Numbered from the stretch's first letter, positions 18,333-27,123 are shown. The stretch: 64,000 bases of DNA from Fusobacterium ulcerans ATCC 49185 (GCF_900683735.1 NZ_LR215979.1:2852001-2916000); one strand, 5' to 3'. The notes: generated by a model not told the origin, from the letters alone. Numbers and translations: made by a program.

Positions 18333-19334
18333 TTATTTAAGATAATTTTTACACTCTTCTATTGGAACTTTTACTAATTCAGCTTTTCCCAGCTCTTTTA
18401 CCTTTACCAAAGTTATTTTATCTTGATCAGCTTTTTTATCTTTAAGCATAAGTTCAAACACTTTTTCTCTGTCATATTCTATATCTGTATCTATATTCAT
18501 TTTCTTCAATATTTTTTTAGTTCTCTCTCTTAAATCCTCATCCTCTATCATAGGAAGCATTCCTATAGCTACTCCTTCTCCATGAAGTACATCTTTCAAA
18601 TGAAAGAACCCCTCTATTCCATGCCCTACAGTGTGTCCAAAGTTTAATATCTTTCTCAGATTTTCTTCTTTTTCATCTTTCTCTACCACATCTTTTTTTA
18701 CCAAGAGAGCTCTGTATATTATCTCCTGAAGATTATCATTTATGTTTTTATTTTCAAATATCTCAAAAAGCTCTTTGTCATATATCAGCCCTGCCTTCAA
18801 TGCTTCCACCAGTCCATTGTAATAGTGCCTTTCAGGAAGAGTTTCCAAAACTTCTAAATCTATAAATACCCCTTTTGGCTGATAAAAAGCTCCTATTATA
18901 TTTTTAGTATCTCCAAGATTTATTGCAGTCTTTCCTCCAATAGAGCTATCTATCTGCGACAGTGTAGTAGTTGGAATATTTATAAAATCTATCCCCCTCA
19001 TATAAGAAGCTGCTGTAAAACCTCCTAAATCTCCAATTACTCCTCCACCAAGAGCTATTATCAAATCATTTCTATGAAATCCCAGATCAAGAAGTTTTTT
19101 GCATACTTCTTCAAATACTTTAAAACTTTTTGCCCCTTCTCCATGCTCTACAGCTATAGAGTATCCATTTGGACACTGAAATTTTATTATATCTATATAT
19201 TTTTGAGGAACTCCCTTATCTGTCACTATCATAACTTTTCTATCTAAATTTATATATTCTTTTATTTTATGAAGTATTCCTTTTTCAATATGAATATCAT
19301 AACTTTTTTCTTTAAGCTCCACTCTCAGTTTCAT
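18333..19334 (-). CDS. aroB: 3-dehydroquinate synthase
   Basis: A 333-residue AroB that cyclises DAHP to 3-dehydroquinate using NAD+ and a divalent metal. It has EHGEGAKSFKVFEEVCKKLL, the NAD loop ALGGGVIGDLGGFTAASYMR, IPTTTLSQIDSSIGGKTAIN and the metal-binding NFGHTVGHGIEGF and LHGEGVAIGM histidines. The start at 19332-19334 has AAGGAGG eight bases upstream. A longer frame would extend across the terminator and is rejected. It is the first structural gene after the leader peptide, so the attenuator controls it directly. Confidence 0.96.
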   Translation of the reverse strand: MKLRVELKEKSYDIHIEKGILHKIKEYINLDRKVMIVTDKGVPQKYIDIIKFQCPNGYSIAVEHGEGAKSFKVFEEVCKKLLDLGFHRNDLIIALGGGVIGDLGGFTAASYMRGIDFINIPTTTLSQIDSSIGGKTAINLGDTKNIIGAFYQPKGVFIDLEVLETLPERHYYNGLVEALKAGLIYDKELFEIFENKNINDNLQEIIYRALLVKKDVVEKDEKEENLRKILNFGHTVGHGIEGFFHLKDVLHGEGVAIGMLPMIEDEDLRERTKKILKKMNIDTDIEYDREKVFELMLKDKKADQDKITLVKVKELGKAELVKVPIEECKNYLK

Positions 19335-19362
19335 AAAAATCCTCCTTATATTTTTCTCAAAT

Positions 19363-19394
19363 ATAAAAAAAAGCATTCAATTCCTTGAATGCTT
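19363..19394 (-). terminator. Terminator before aroB (probable attenuator)
   Basis: On the minus strand AAGCATTCAA (19385-19394 in complement) and TTGAATGCTT (19371-19380) form a perfect ten-base stem with a GGAA loop, followed by eight Ts. It lies between the leader peptide and aroB, so it would stop transcription before the structural genes unless prevented. Confidence 0.88.
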
Positions 19395-19395
19395 C

Positions 19396-19443
19396 GCCTT
19401 GATACAACAAAAGACCATAAGGGCTTTATGGTTGTATCAAGGC
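19396..19443 (-). promoter_or_regulatory. Leader hairpin overlapping the leader-peptide stop codon
   Basis: GCCTTGATACAAC and GTTGTATCAAGGC form a 13-base perfect stem (19431-19443 with 19396-19408) enclosing a smaller CATAA/TTATG stem. Its 5' arm starts on the last base of the leader-peptide UAG, so a ribosome ending there would block it, while one stalled further back at the Phe/Tyr codons would let it form. Part of the arm (CCUUGA) could also pair with UCAAGG inside the terminator (19383-19388). The exact antiterminator is not certain. Confidence 0.7.
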
Positions 19444-19493
19444 TATCTAAAATAAAATCTGAATACTATATTGTCTGCTTTTTTATCTCTCAT
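19443..19493 (-). CDS. aro operon leader peptide rich in Phe/Tyr codons
   Basis: A 16-codon frame reads MRDKKADNIVFRFYFR then UAG. Four of the last six residues are Phe or Tyr (FRFYFR). It starts nine bases after GGAG, lies about 25 bases after a good sigma-70 promoter, and ends at the foot of a hairpin and terminator before aroB. That is the layout of ribosome-mediated attenuation as in pheA and trp leaders: low charged tRNA-Phe/Tyr would stall the ribosome and favour read-through into the aro genes. The coding frame and signals are seen; the control is inferred. It is too short to be found by ordinary gene callers. Confidence 0.75.
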   Translation of the reverse strand: MRDKKADNIVFRFYFR

Positions 19494-19525
19494 AAGTTAC
19501 CACTCCGAAAAAACGAATTTTATTT

Positions 19526-19554
19526 ATAATAAACCTATATTAAAAATTTTGCAA
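19526..19554 (-). promoter_or_regulatory. Sigma-70 promoter of the aro operon
   Basis: On the minus strand TTGCAA (19549-19554) and TATTAT (19526-19531) are separated by 17 bases. The predicted start of transcription lies about 25 bases before the leader-peptide ATG. Confidence 0.75.
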
Positions 19555-19655
19555 CACTTTTTTTAAATTTTTTGAAACTTTAATTTTTATATTCTACAGA
19601 ACTCCCTATTTTTACTAACTTTTCAAGCTTTTAAGAAAAACAAAAAAATTTTATG

Positions 19656-19684
19656 TAGAATGTCACATAAAATAGTGCTATAAT
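19656..19684 (+). promoter_or_regulatory. Likely promoter of pheA (extended -10)
   Basis: TGCTATAAT gives a consensus -10 (19679-19684) with an upstream TG. The -35 at the 17-base spacing (TAGAAT) is weak. It lies 30 bases before the pheA start codon and 100 bases from the divergent aro promoter. Confidence 0.55.
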
Positions 19685-19713
19685 AATTTCAAAATTTAAA
19701 GGGGGAGTAAATT

Positions 19714-20784
19714 ATGAATAAACTGGAAGAAGCAAGAAAAGTCATAAATGAAGTAGATAAAGAAGTAGCAGCCCTTTTCCAAAAAAGAATGCAGGCTGTA
19801 GAAGATGTCATTTTATACAAACTGGAAAATAATATGCCTATTTTCGATGGGGGAAGAGAAAAGCAGGTGATAGAAAAAAACTGTGCTTATATCACAGAGG
19901 AAAAATATATTGAATCATATAAGGAATTTATTCAGAATCTTATGGATACTTCTAAAAGATATCAGGCTACTATTATTAATAAAGGTGTAGTTGCATACCA
20001 AGGAACCATGGGTGCTTTTTCCCATATAGCATCAAAAAAAGTTTTTCCTGATTCAAAATTAAAATCATTTGCAACTTTTGAAGATGTCTTTAAAACAGTT
20101 GCTGATGGTGGTGCTGCATATGGTGTTATTCCTTTTGAAAATTCATTTACAGGAGAAGTGGGAGAAGTCCTTGATCTTCTTTTAAAATACGATTGCCACA
20201 TCTCTGGAATTTATGACCTTAAAATAGATCAAAATTTATTGGGACTAAAAAATGCTGAAATAAAAGACATAGAAAAGGTTTACTCACATCATCAGGCATT
20301 ATCTCAATGCCAGACATTCTTAAAAGGAACTAATTTTGAGGCTATCCCTTACCCTAATACTGCCCTTGCAGCCAAATTTGTAAGTGAAGCTGGAGATATA
20401 CACAAAGCTGCTATTGCCAGCAGAGAAACTGCAGAACTTTATGGTTTAAAAATTTTAGTAGAGAATATAAATACAAGTATAGAAAATACTACAAGATTTA
20501 TTATATTAACTAAAAAGCTTGAAGAAAAGGGAGATAGATTTAATCTTTTATTTACTGTTGACCACAATGCAGGACAGCTTGCACATATCATTCAGATAGT
20601 AGCTGAACATGGGTTCAATATGGAAAGCATCAAATCTCGTTCTCTTCATAATCTTCCTTGGCAGTACTTCTTCTATGTAGAAATAGTAGGAGAATTAAAA
20701 GAACAGAGAACAAAAGATTTGATAGATGCTATGAGAAAAAATTGTAAAGACCTTAAAATATTAGGAAGTTACTCTGTAAAATAA
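19714..20784 (+). CDS. pheA: Bifunctional chorismate mutase / prephenate dehydratase
   Basis: This 356-residue P-protein makes phenylpyruvate from chorismate. Residues 1-85 are an AroQ-type mutase (EEARKVINEVDKEVAALFQK and MQAVEDVILYK). Residues about 90-270 are the dehydratase, with YQGTMGAFSHIASKKVFPDS, GVIPFENSFTGEVGEVLDLL and NTSIENTTRFIIL. Residues about 275-356 are an ACT domain (FTVDHNAGQLAHIIQIVAEH, then MESIKSRSLHNLPWQYFFYV) that normally binds Phe for feedback. The start has GGGGGAG upstream. It is divergent from the aro-tyrA operon and completes the Phe branch. Confidence 0.97.
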   Translation: MNKLEEARKVINEVDKEVAALFQKRMQAVEDVILYKLENNMPIFDGGREKQVIEKNCAYITEEKYIESYKEFIQNLMDTSKRYQATIINKGVVAYQGTMGAFSHIASKKVFPDSKLKSFATFEDVFKTVADGGAAYGVIPFENSFTGEVGEVLDLLLKYDCHISGIYDLKIDQNLLGLKNAEIKDIEKVYSHHQALSQCQTFLKGTNFEAIPYPNTALAAKFVSEAGDIHKAAIASRETAELYGLKILVENINTSIENTTRFIILTKKLEEKGDRFNLLFTVDHNAGQLAHIIQIVAEHGFNMESIKSRSLHNLPWQYFFYVEIVGELKEQRTKDLIDAMRKNCKDLKILGSYSVK

Positions 20785-20968
20785 TAAAACTTCAAAATTA
20801 TATTTTCTAAAATAAACAGTAATTTTCTTTATATTCTCCTAAATCTGCAATTATTTTCTATTTTATTCCAAATACAAGTAGATTAAAAATATGAATTACT
20901 ATATAATATTTTAAATACTTAAAAATTTTTGAAAATATATATAAATAATAGGAGATGGGGGAGAGAAA

Positions 20969-21469
20969 ATGAATATATTATTTGAAAATAGATATTACTC
21001 TGATAAAAAAGTTTTACTTGAATATGTGAAAGATGTCCATTGTAAATATCCTCGAATAATTGGATTTTTATTTATGATTGTTGCAATACTCTATACTTAT
21101 CTTATATTATTTAAAATGAGAAGCTTACGTTTTGTTATGGCTGTACTGACTATATTCATTTTCATCATTTCATTACGATTAATTTTCTATCATTTAGTTT
21201 ATCTGAAAAATATGAAAAAATCTTCTCTTAATCTGCATAATGGTCAGTCACCTGAATCTGTTCTGCAATTTATGGATAATAGCATTGCTTTAAAAGAAGG
21301 TAAGGTATCAATGGAGTTTGAATATAATCAAATCAAAAAAATAAAAGAGTATAAGTTAGCCTATGTCTTAATGATTGGGAAAAAACAGGGATTAATATTA
21401 AAAAAAGATAGTTTTGCAATTGGAACTTTTGAAGAATTTAAAAAATTTATAACTGAAAAAGTCAAATAA
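20969..21469 (+). CDS. YcxB-like membrane protein, unknown function
   Basis: A 166-residue protein with two adjacent membrane segments (about residues 29-47 and 53-73) and a C-terminal soluble domain. The part GKVSMEFEYNQIKKIKEYKL then YVLMIGKKQGLILKKDSFAI fits the YcxB-like fold, a small PH-like cytoplasmic domain seen in many Firmicutes membrane proteins of unknown role. The start has GGGGGAGAG eight bases upstream. It stands alone between pheA and the convergent mtnK. No function can be assigned from neighbours. Confidence 0.7.
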   Translation: MNILFENRYYSDKKVLLEYVKDVHCKYPRIIGFLFMIVAILYTYLILFKMRSLRFVMAVLTIFIFIISLRLIFYHLVYLKNMKKSSLNLHNGQSPESVLQFMDNSIALKEGKVSMEFEYNQIKKIKEYKLAYVLMIGKKQGLILKKDSFAIGTFEEFKKFITEKVK

Positions 21470-21488
21470 AATAACTTTTAATTATAAT

Positions 21489-21617
21489 AAAAGAGGTTGA
21501 CCAAAATTAAGATAAATATTGGAGTTCTATAAATTAGAAAGGTTTGTTTATTTAGCAACAAACCCTCCCACTTAAAAAACTCTAAAATTATACTTTTCTT
21601 ATGAGTCAACCTCTTTT
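21489..21617. repeat. Inverted-repeat element at a convergent gene junction, copy 1
   Basis: A 129-base element bounded by perfect 13-base inverted repeats AAAAGAGGTTGAC (21489-21501) and GTCAACCTCTTTT (21605-21617). Inside are a second hairpin (GGTTTGTT...CAACAAACC) and the string ACTCTAAAATTAT that recurs in copy 2 at 40925-41002. It sits between the 3' ends of the YcxB-like gene and mtnK and ends in T-rich sequence both ways, so it can act as a two-way terminator. The family likeness to copy 2 suggests a dispersed small repeat. Confidence 0.8.
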
Positions 21618-21634
21618 ATATATTAATATGTTTT

Positions 21635-22822
21635 TTAAATTAATTCTCTTCCTGACTTTATATTATATCTTTCTTTTATAAATTTTATTCCAATTTTAAT
21701 AAGCTCTCTTTCTATCTCTACCTTTTTTTCTACATCAGTGATACTTGTTATCTCCATCACCTTAGAATCTCCTACTACCCTTCTAATGATTTCCATACCT
21801 GCTGCACCTACTGAGTCTGCCATTATTTGATTTAAATACCAGTTTTCAAATTCTTCATTTATGTAAAGAGGATCTTTCACTATCTTCTTATACTTTTTAT
21901 GAAATTTTATAATAAACATATCAAATATATCTGCAATAGCTTTAGAAAGCCATTCTATAAACTTTTCTTTCTTTTCTCCTGATTCCATGAGATATTTTCT
22001 ATTTATCAAAGGAAAGAATAAGTTTCCAATAACATTTCCAATGTCATAGCCCATAGGACCATAGAAAGAAAATTCTGGGTCGATAACTTTCATTCCTTTT
22101 TCATTAATGAATATAGAACCTGAATGAAGATCACCATGAATAAGAGCTTGTGCATTATTCATAAAATTATTTTTTAGTTTTGCTGCTTCAACATGAAGTT
22201 CTTTATCATCATATAAGTATTTTTTTACAAATTCCATATTTTCTGGAATAACAATATTTCTGTTTCTGTCATTTACATAAGGCTCTGTAAATACAAGACA
22301 TTCTGATATGTCACATAGTTCTTTATTTATAAAAGCTTTTACCCTGTCTTTTTTCTCTCCTCTATCCAATACCAAATCTGTTGTTGGAAGAAGTGTATCT
22401 GCTAGAAAACTGCTTATTTCATCAGCAAAATTATTAAATATCTTTCCATCCATGAGTTCTTTTCTTAAATTCTTATACTCAGAAATATCTTCCATCACTA
22501 TTACACACATAATATCATCATAACGATATATCTCTGGTACAAATTCAGGAGCATATTCCCCTTCCAGCTTCAGTATTTCTGCTTCAATTCTGCTTCTATC
22601 TAAATCAAGAGGGCGCCCAGAAGAACGTAAAAATTTATCTGCCTGTTTTAATACAACAGACTTTCCAGTTTTATCTTCTACTACTCTGAAAATATAGTTT
22701 ATATTTCCATCTCCAATTTCTTCCCCTCTTAATTCAGCTTCATTTGAAAAAATTCCAAAATACTTTGTATATTCAACAGCATCTGCTACTGACATACGAA
22801 AATGTTCTAAGTATTTATTCAT
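21635..22822 (-). CDS. mtnK: S-methyl-5-thioribose kinase (or 5-deoxyribose kinase)
   Basis: This 395-residue MtnK-type kinase shares the protein-kinase-like fold. EEIGDGNINYIFRVV is the nucleotide loop, VVLKQADKFLRSSG holds the conserved Lys, VMEDISEYKNLRKEL the hinge, QALIHGDLHSGSIFINEKG the catalytic loop and VIDPEFSFYGPMGYDIGN the metal-binding segment. It phosphorylates methylthioribose, a by-product of S-adenosylmethionine use. In operons like this one, with an isomerase and a class II aldolase, the same kinase may take 5-deoxyribose from radical-SAM chemistry. It is the last gene of the 27.9-21.6 kb operon. Confidence 0.92.
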   Translation of the reverse strand: MNKYLEHFRMSVADAVEYTKYFGIFSNEAELRGEEIGDGNINYIFRVVEDKTGKSVVLKQADKFLRSSGRPLDLDRSRIEAEILKLEGEYAPEFVPEIYRYDDIMCVIVMEDISEYKNLRKELMDGKIFNNFADEISSFLADTLLPTTDLVLDRGEKKDRVKAFINKELCDISECLVFTEPYVNDRNRNIVIPENMEFVKKYLYDDKELHVEAAKLKNNFMNNAQALIHGDLHSGSIFINEKGMKVIDPEFSFYGPMGYDIGNVIGNLFFPLINRKYLMESGEKKEKFIEWLSKAIADIFDMFIIKFHKKYKKIVKDPLYINEEFENWYLNQIMADSVGAAGMEIIRRVVGDSKVMEITSITDVEKKVEIERELIKIGIKFIKERYNIKSGRELI

Positions 22823-22837
22823 AGTCTTCCCTCTTTC

Positions 22838-23887
22838 TTAATAATATTGTTCTACTTCTTTCTCATAATATTCTGCCAGATTATATGGAGAATATATTCC
22901 CTGATCTGTAACAACACCACTGACTAAATGAGGTGGAGTAATATCAAAAGATGGGTAATATGCCTCTACTCCTTCTAAAGTATTTTTTATGCCATTGCAT
23001 GTCAATACTTCTTCTGGATTTCTTTCCTCTATTACTATATTTTCAAGTCTTTTATCTTCATCAGGGATACCAGTAACAAAATAAGGAATTCCAAAATATT
23101 TTGCAACTATAGCAATTTGCAAAGTTCCCACTTTATTTACTATATGCCCATCCATGCAGATAGAATCTGCTGCTGAAGTAAATACATCTATTCCTTTAGA
23201 TTTTATTGTCCATGCAGGCATATTATCTGTAATAACAGTAACTTTAAATCCTTGATCTTTTAAAACACTTGCTGTAAGACGTGCTCCCTGAAGGTATGGT
23301 CTTGTTTCTGGACAGAAAAATTCTATGTCTTTATTTTGATTTCTTATTTCTCTTCCCATACACCCTACAATTGTTTCACCAAAGCATTGTGTCATCACTT
23401 TTCCTTTTTGTGGAAAAAGCTTCACAAGATTCTTAGCTACTTCTGACATTCTTCCATATCTTCTCTCAAGAGAATCGACTGTTCTTTGAAATATTGCTTC
23501 TACAGCTGACTTTCCTTGTTCAATAGCTTCTTTTCCTACTTCATAACATGATTCAGTTATGAGCTTCATACGATTCACAGTAGTAGGCCTTGCATGAGAT
23601 ATAATATCAGAAGCCTCCTTTAAGAAAGCAATCTGCTTTTCTTTAGGCAAATCCTCTGCCTGATGAGCAGCTAAAGCCATTCCCATTCCTGCTGCTGTAT
23701 AAGGTCCTGCACTTTGTGTCACCATATCTGTAATAGCCTGTCTTACCTCAAGATAATCACTGCACTCCACAAATTTTACTTCTCTTGGATAAATTCTTCT
23801 ATCTAAAATTCTCACTTTTCCATTTTCATACCATGCAATATTTTCATATTGAAGCATAAAAGCTAATCCTTGGTCCATTCTATTCAT
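22838..23887 (-). CDS. mtnA: MtnA-family (methylthioribose-1-P / 5-deoxyribose-1-P) isomerase
   Basis: A 349-residue MtnA/eIF2B-like isomerase that turns a ribose-1-phosphate analogue into the ribulose form. It keeps Cys168 (VMTQCFGE) and Asp241 (TSAADSICMDGHIVNKVGT), equivalent to the catalytic pair of Bacillus MtnA. However, the loop after the Cys reads FGETIVGCMG instead of the usual THCNTGSLAT-like form, so it is a divergent member. It lies 16 bp upstream of mtnK. With the aldolase at 25252 it fits the DHAP shunt rather than full methionine salvage, because no mtnB, C or D genes are present. Confidence 0.88.
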   Translation of the reverse strand: MNRMDQGLAFMLQYENIAWYENGKVRILDRRIYPREVKFVECSDYLEVRQAITDMVTQSAGPYTAAGMGMALAAHQAEDLPKEKQIAFLKEASDIISHARPTTVNRMKLITESCYEVGKEAIEQGKSAVEAIFQRTVDSLERRYGRMSEVAKNLVKLFPQKGKVMTQCFGETIVGCMGREIRNQNKDIEFFCPETRPYLQGARLTASVLKDQGFKVTVITDNMPAWTIKSKGIDVFTSAADSICMDGHIVNKVGTLQIAIVAKYFGIPYFVTGIPDEDKRLENIVIEERNPEEVLTCNGIKNTLEGVEAYYPSFDITPPHLVSGVVTDQGIYSPYNLAEYYEKEVEQYY

Positions 23888-23913
23888 ATTTATCCCTCTT
23901 TCTATTAAAAATA

Positions 23914-25209
23914 CTATGCTTTGCTATCTTTAAAATTAGGCAGTCCTGTAGCTATTGACAAAGCTCCCATCACTATCATCAGCATAGAATACCATGAATA
24001 AGGTACAATAGAAGCTGGTGATATCTGAGCCATTCCTGCTGCCATCAATATCTGTCCTGCATAAGGCATCAACCCTTGAAATGCTGATGAAAATAAATCA
24101 AGAAGCCCTGCCACTCTCTTACGGTCTACACCGAATTTATCTGCTATATCCTTTGCCAAAGGTCCTGCTGTAATAATTGATACAGTATTATTTGTAGTTG
24201 CTAAATCAAGAAGGCTCACAAGAACTGCAATTCCAGTTTCAGCTCCTTTTTTGCTCTTTATTCTGGCTGTAAGATTTTCCAGCAGATAACTGATACCACC
24301 AAAATGATCCATAAGAGCAACCACTCCTCCAACTACAATAGCAATTATAGACATATCCTCCATCCATCCAAGTCCTCTTTGAAGTATTCCAAAAATTTCT
24401 ACAAAAGTAAAACTTCCATGGAAAAGTCCTATTCCCAACCCTAAAGCTATTCCTATTCCCAACACATTAATTACATTAAGTCCTGTAAGAGCCAGAATAA
24501 TGATAGAAATATATGGAATTATATTTACAAGATTATACTCATATACTTTTCCTTCTACCCCGCTTCCTCCCATAAAAGATATCAATATCATATTAATGAT
24601 AACTGCTGGAAGAACTATAGCAAAGTTGACTTTGAATTTATCCTTCATTCCTACTTCCTGAGTTCTTGTTGCTGCAATAGTTGTGTCAGAAATGAATGAC
24701 ATATTATCTCCAAACATTGCTCCACCTATAACCACCCCACATACCAAAGGCAGTGCTATCCCAGTTTCTCTTGCTATTCCTACAGCTACTGGGGTCAAAG
24801 CACTTACAGTTCCCATAGATGTTCCCATTGAAAAGCTAAGTGCACAACCTACCAGAAACAGCCCTGGAAGAAGCATCTTTGCTGGAAGTACAGATAGTCC
24901 CAAATTTACTGTAGAACTAACTGCTCCCATAGCATCTGCTACAGAATAAAAAGCTCCTGCCAAAAGAAAAATTACCACCATTAAAATCAATGTAGATTCT
25001 CCCGCCCCCTTGCAGAAAATATTTACTTTTTCATCTAATGTTTCTTTTTTTCCTTCCTTGTTTAAACAGAAAGATACTCCCATGGTAATCATAAATGCTG
25101 TCAGTAACGGCATGTTCCCAAAACTTCCTGTAAAGATTCCAGCTCCTGCATATAACCCTAAAAATACAAACAGTGGAATCAAACCTTTGATATTTCCTTT
25201 TTTCTCCAT
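23914..25209 (-). CDS. nhaC: NhaC-family Na+/H+ antiporter-like transporter
   Basis: This 431-residue hydrophobic protein has about eleven membrane segments. It contains the NhaC-type signature stretches SFSMGTSMGTVSALTPVAVG and GVVIGGAMFGDNMSFISDTT followed by IAATRTQEVGMKDKFKVN. Family members swap Na+ or H+, sometimes with an organic solute (malate-lactate, tyrosine). Its place between mtnA and the aldolase suggests export or import of a pathway compound, such as the alcohol end product or a deoxyribose nucleoside, but that is inference. There is no direct substrate evidence. Confidence 0.85.
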   Translation of the reverse strand: MEKKGNIKGLIPLFVFLGLYAGAGIFTGSFGNMPLLTAFMITMGVSFCLNKEGKKETLDEKVNIFCKGAGESTLILMVVIFLLAGAFYSVADAMGAVSSTVNLGLSVLPAKMLLPGLFLVGCALSFSMGTSMGTVSALTPVAVGIARETGIALPLVCGVVIGGAMFGDNMSFISDTTIAATRTQEVGMKDKFKVNFAIVLPAVIINMILISFMGGSGVEGKVYEYNLVNIIPYISIIILALTGLNVINVLGIGIALGLGIGLFHGSFTFVEIFGILQRGLGWMEDMSIIAIVVGGVVALMDHFGGISYLLENLTARIKSKKGAETGIAVLVSLLDLATTNNTVSIITAGPLAKDIADKFGVDRKRVAGLLDLFSSAFQGLMPYAGQILMAAGMAQISPASIVPYSWYSMLMIVMGALSIATGLPNFKDSKA

Positions 25210-25251
25210 ATGTCCCCTCCTAAATATTTTTTATATAAATTTTAATCCACC

Positions 25252-25917
25252 CTAGATTTCTTCATGTTCTTCTGATTTTTTTCCATAATCTTTAAATCTT
25301 TCTATCATATTCTGCATCTCTTTTTCTGAAAGAATTTTTGGATCTCCTACAGTTTTTGCTATAAAATACAATTCACAGCAAAACTCTACATTTTCAGCTA
25401 TATTATAGGCTTCTGACAGGTTGGCCCCTCCTGCCAGCATTCCATGATTGCTGAGAAGTACTGCTTTTGTACCCTCCATTGCTTTAAAAGCATTTTTAGC
25501 TAATCTCACAGTTCCATAAGTTGCGTATTCTGCACAGGGCACATCAGTTCCTGCTACTGCCAACAGGTAATGTATTGCTGGTAGTTTTTGATTGATACAT
25601 GAATAACCTGCTGCATATTTTGAATGGGTATGTACCATTGCATTTATATCATTTCTATATTTATAGAATATTCTGTGCATATCTGCTTCACTTGAAGGAA
25701 CTTTATTTCCATCTACTATTTTTCCAGTCTGTACATCTATTACTACAATATCTTCTGGAATTATTTCAAGATAATCAATTCCACTTGGAGTAATTGCCAT
25801 AAGATTTTTTTCTCTATTAACTACACTTATATTCCCACCAGTTCCTTTGGTAAGACCTTCTTTTATCATTCGTCTGCCATATTCCATTACTTCTTTTCTT
25901 TCTTTTTCTAATAACAT
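25252..25917 (-). CDS. Class II (fuculose-1-phosphate-type) aldolase
   Basis: This 221-residue aldolase of the FucA/AraD family is Zn-dependent. It shows GTGGNISVVNRE near residue 26, the catalytic Glu in VPSSEADMHRIFYKYR, zinc ligands in MVHTHSKYAAGYS and the third His in VLLSNHGMLAGGANL. In the DHAP shunt it splits 5-methylthioribulose- or 5-deoxyribulose-1-phosphate into dihydroxyacetone phosphate and (methylthio)acetaldehyde or acetaldehyde. That role here follows from the flanking kinase, isomerase and alcohol dehydrogenase. Fuculose use is an alternative, but no fucose genes are present. Confidence 0.9.
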   Translation of the reverse strand: MLLEKERKEVMEYGRRMIKEGLTKGTGGNISVVNREKNLMAITPSGIDYLEIIPEDIVVIDVQTGKIVDGNKVPSSEADMHRIFYKYRNDINAMVHTHSKYAAGYSCINQKLPAIHYLLAVAGTDVPCAEYATYGTVRLAKNAFKAMEGTKAVLLSNHGMLAGGANLSEAYNIAENVEFCCELYFIAKTVGDPKILSEKEMQNMIERFKDYGKKSEEHEEI

Positions 25918-25932
25918 TTAGTTTTTACCTTC

Positions 25933-27102
25933 CTATTTCGACATTTTTAAAATATTCACAATATCCTCTTTTGTTAATTTTTTAAATCTTCCAAGAGTTA
26001 TGTTTCCTGCCAAGGCTTTTTCAGCCATGACTTCAAAATTCTCTTCTCCTATCCCTGCTTCTCCAAGAGATGTTTTCATTTTAAGGTGTTTAAAAAATTT
26101 TTTAAGCTCTATTATTCCTCTTAAAGCAGTTTTTTCTTTATCTTCATCTGCTTTCATTCCAAAGACTTTTATTGCAAACTCTGAAAATCTTTCAATATTT
26201 TCATCTTTTACATATTCCATCCATGCTGGAAATACTATTGCCATACCAGCTCCATGAGTTATATCATATATAGCACTTATTTCATGCTCAATTCTATGAG
26301 AAGCCCAGTCAGCTGCTCTTCCTGCTGCTATCATTCCATTATGTGCAATAGTGGCTGCCCACATTATTTGTGCACAATTATTATAATTTCTTGGCTCTTT
26401 AATTACTTTTGGTCCAAATTCCACAACTATTTTCATTGCTGCTTCTAAAAGTGCATCACTTAGTTGTGTATCTGATGTCTGACTGAAATATCTCTCCATA
26501 AGATGTGACATTATATCAGTTATTCCACATCCCATCAGATAAGGTGGTATTGTAAAACATACCTGTGGGTCAAGTATTGAAAATACTGGAAAATTCTTTT
26601 CTGTATCACATACACATTTCATTGATGTTTTTTCATCACTTATTATGGAACTTTCTGACATCTCTGATCCTGAACCAGGTATCGTAAGAACTACTCCCAC
26701 ATTTAAAGAGGCTTCAGGCTGACTTTTTCCTGTAAAGAAATCCCATACATCTCCTTCATATACTGCACCAAGAGATATAGCCTTAGCAGAGTCTATTACA
26801 CTCCCTCCACCTACTGCCAGAATAAAATCTATATTATTTTTTCTGCATATTTCTATTCCTTCATATACTAAAGATAGTCTTGGATTAGGAACTACTCCTC
26901 CAAATACTACATACTCTATTCCATTATCTTCAAGAGATTTAACTACTTTGTCATATATACCAAGTTTTTTAATCAGGCTGCCATCCCCCTCATAATGCAG
27001 CAGAATTTTTTTACTGTAATTTTTAATGTACTTTCCTGCTTCCTCATGAGTACCTTTTCCAAATATAAGCCTTGTGCTGTTTTTAAAATTAAAATTTTCC
27101 AA
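25933..27102 (-). CDS. Iron-containing (group III) alcohol dehydrogenase
   Basis: A 389-residue Fe-type alcohol dehydrogenase with the NAD(P) motif AVGGGSVIDSAKAISLGAVY, VVLTIPGSGSEMSESSIISD, and the iron ligands in MSHLMERYF, HRIEHEISAIYDITHGAGMA. It resembles the YqhD/butanol dehydrogenase group, which reduce aldehydes with NADPH. In this operon it would remove the aldehyde released by the adjacent aldolase, giving (methylthio)ethanol or ethanol. It lies 15 bp upstream of the aldolase and 21 bp after the regulator gene. Confidence 0.92.
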   Translation of the reverse strand: MENFNFKNSTRLIFGKGTHEEAGKYIKNYSKKILLHYEGDGSLIKKLGIYDKVVKSLEDNGIEYVVFGGVVPNPRLSLVYEGIEICRKNNIDFILAVGGGSVIDSAKAISLGAVYEGDVWDFFTGKSQPEASLNVGVVLTIPGSGSEMSESSIISDEKTSMKCVCDTEKNFPVFSILDPQVCFTIPPYLMGCGITDIMSHLMERYFSQTSDTQLSDALLEAAMKIVVEFGPKVIKEPRNYNNCAQIMWAATIAHNGMIAAGRAADWASHRIEHEISAIYDITHGAGMAIVFPAWMEYVKDENIERFSEFAIKVFGMKADEDKEKTALRGIIELKKFFKHLKMKTSLGEAGIGEENFEVMAEKALAGNITLGRFKKLTKEDIVNILKMSK

Positions 27103-27123
27103 TTTTTATGCGCCTCCTTAGAA

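Noticed and set aside
19335-19713. T-box or tryptophan-type riboswitch before aroB
   Set aside because: No T-box sequence (AGGGTGGNACCGCG-like) is present; the leader peptide with Phe/Tyr codons explains the region better.
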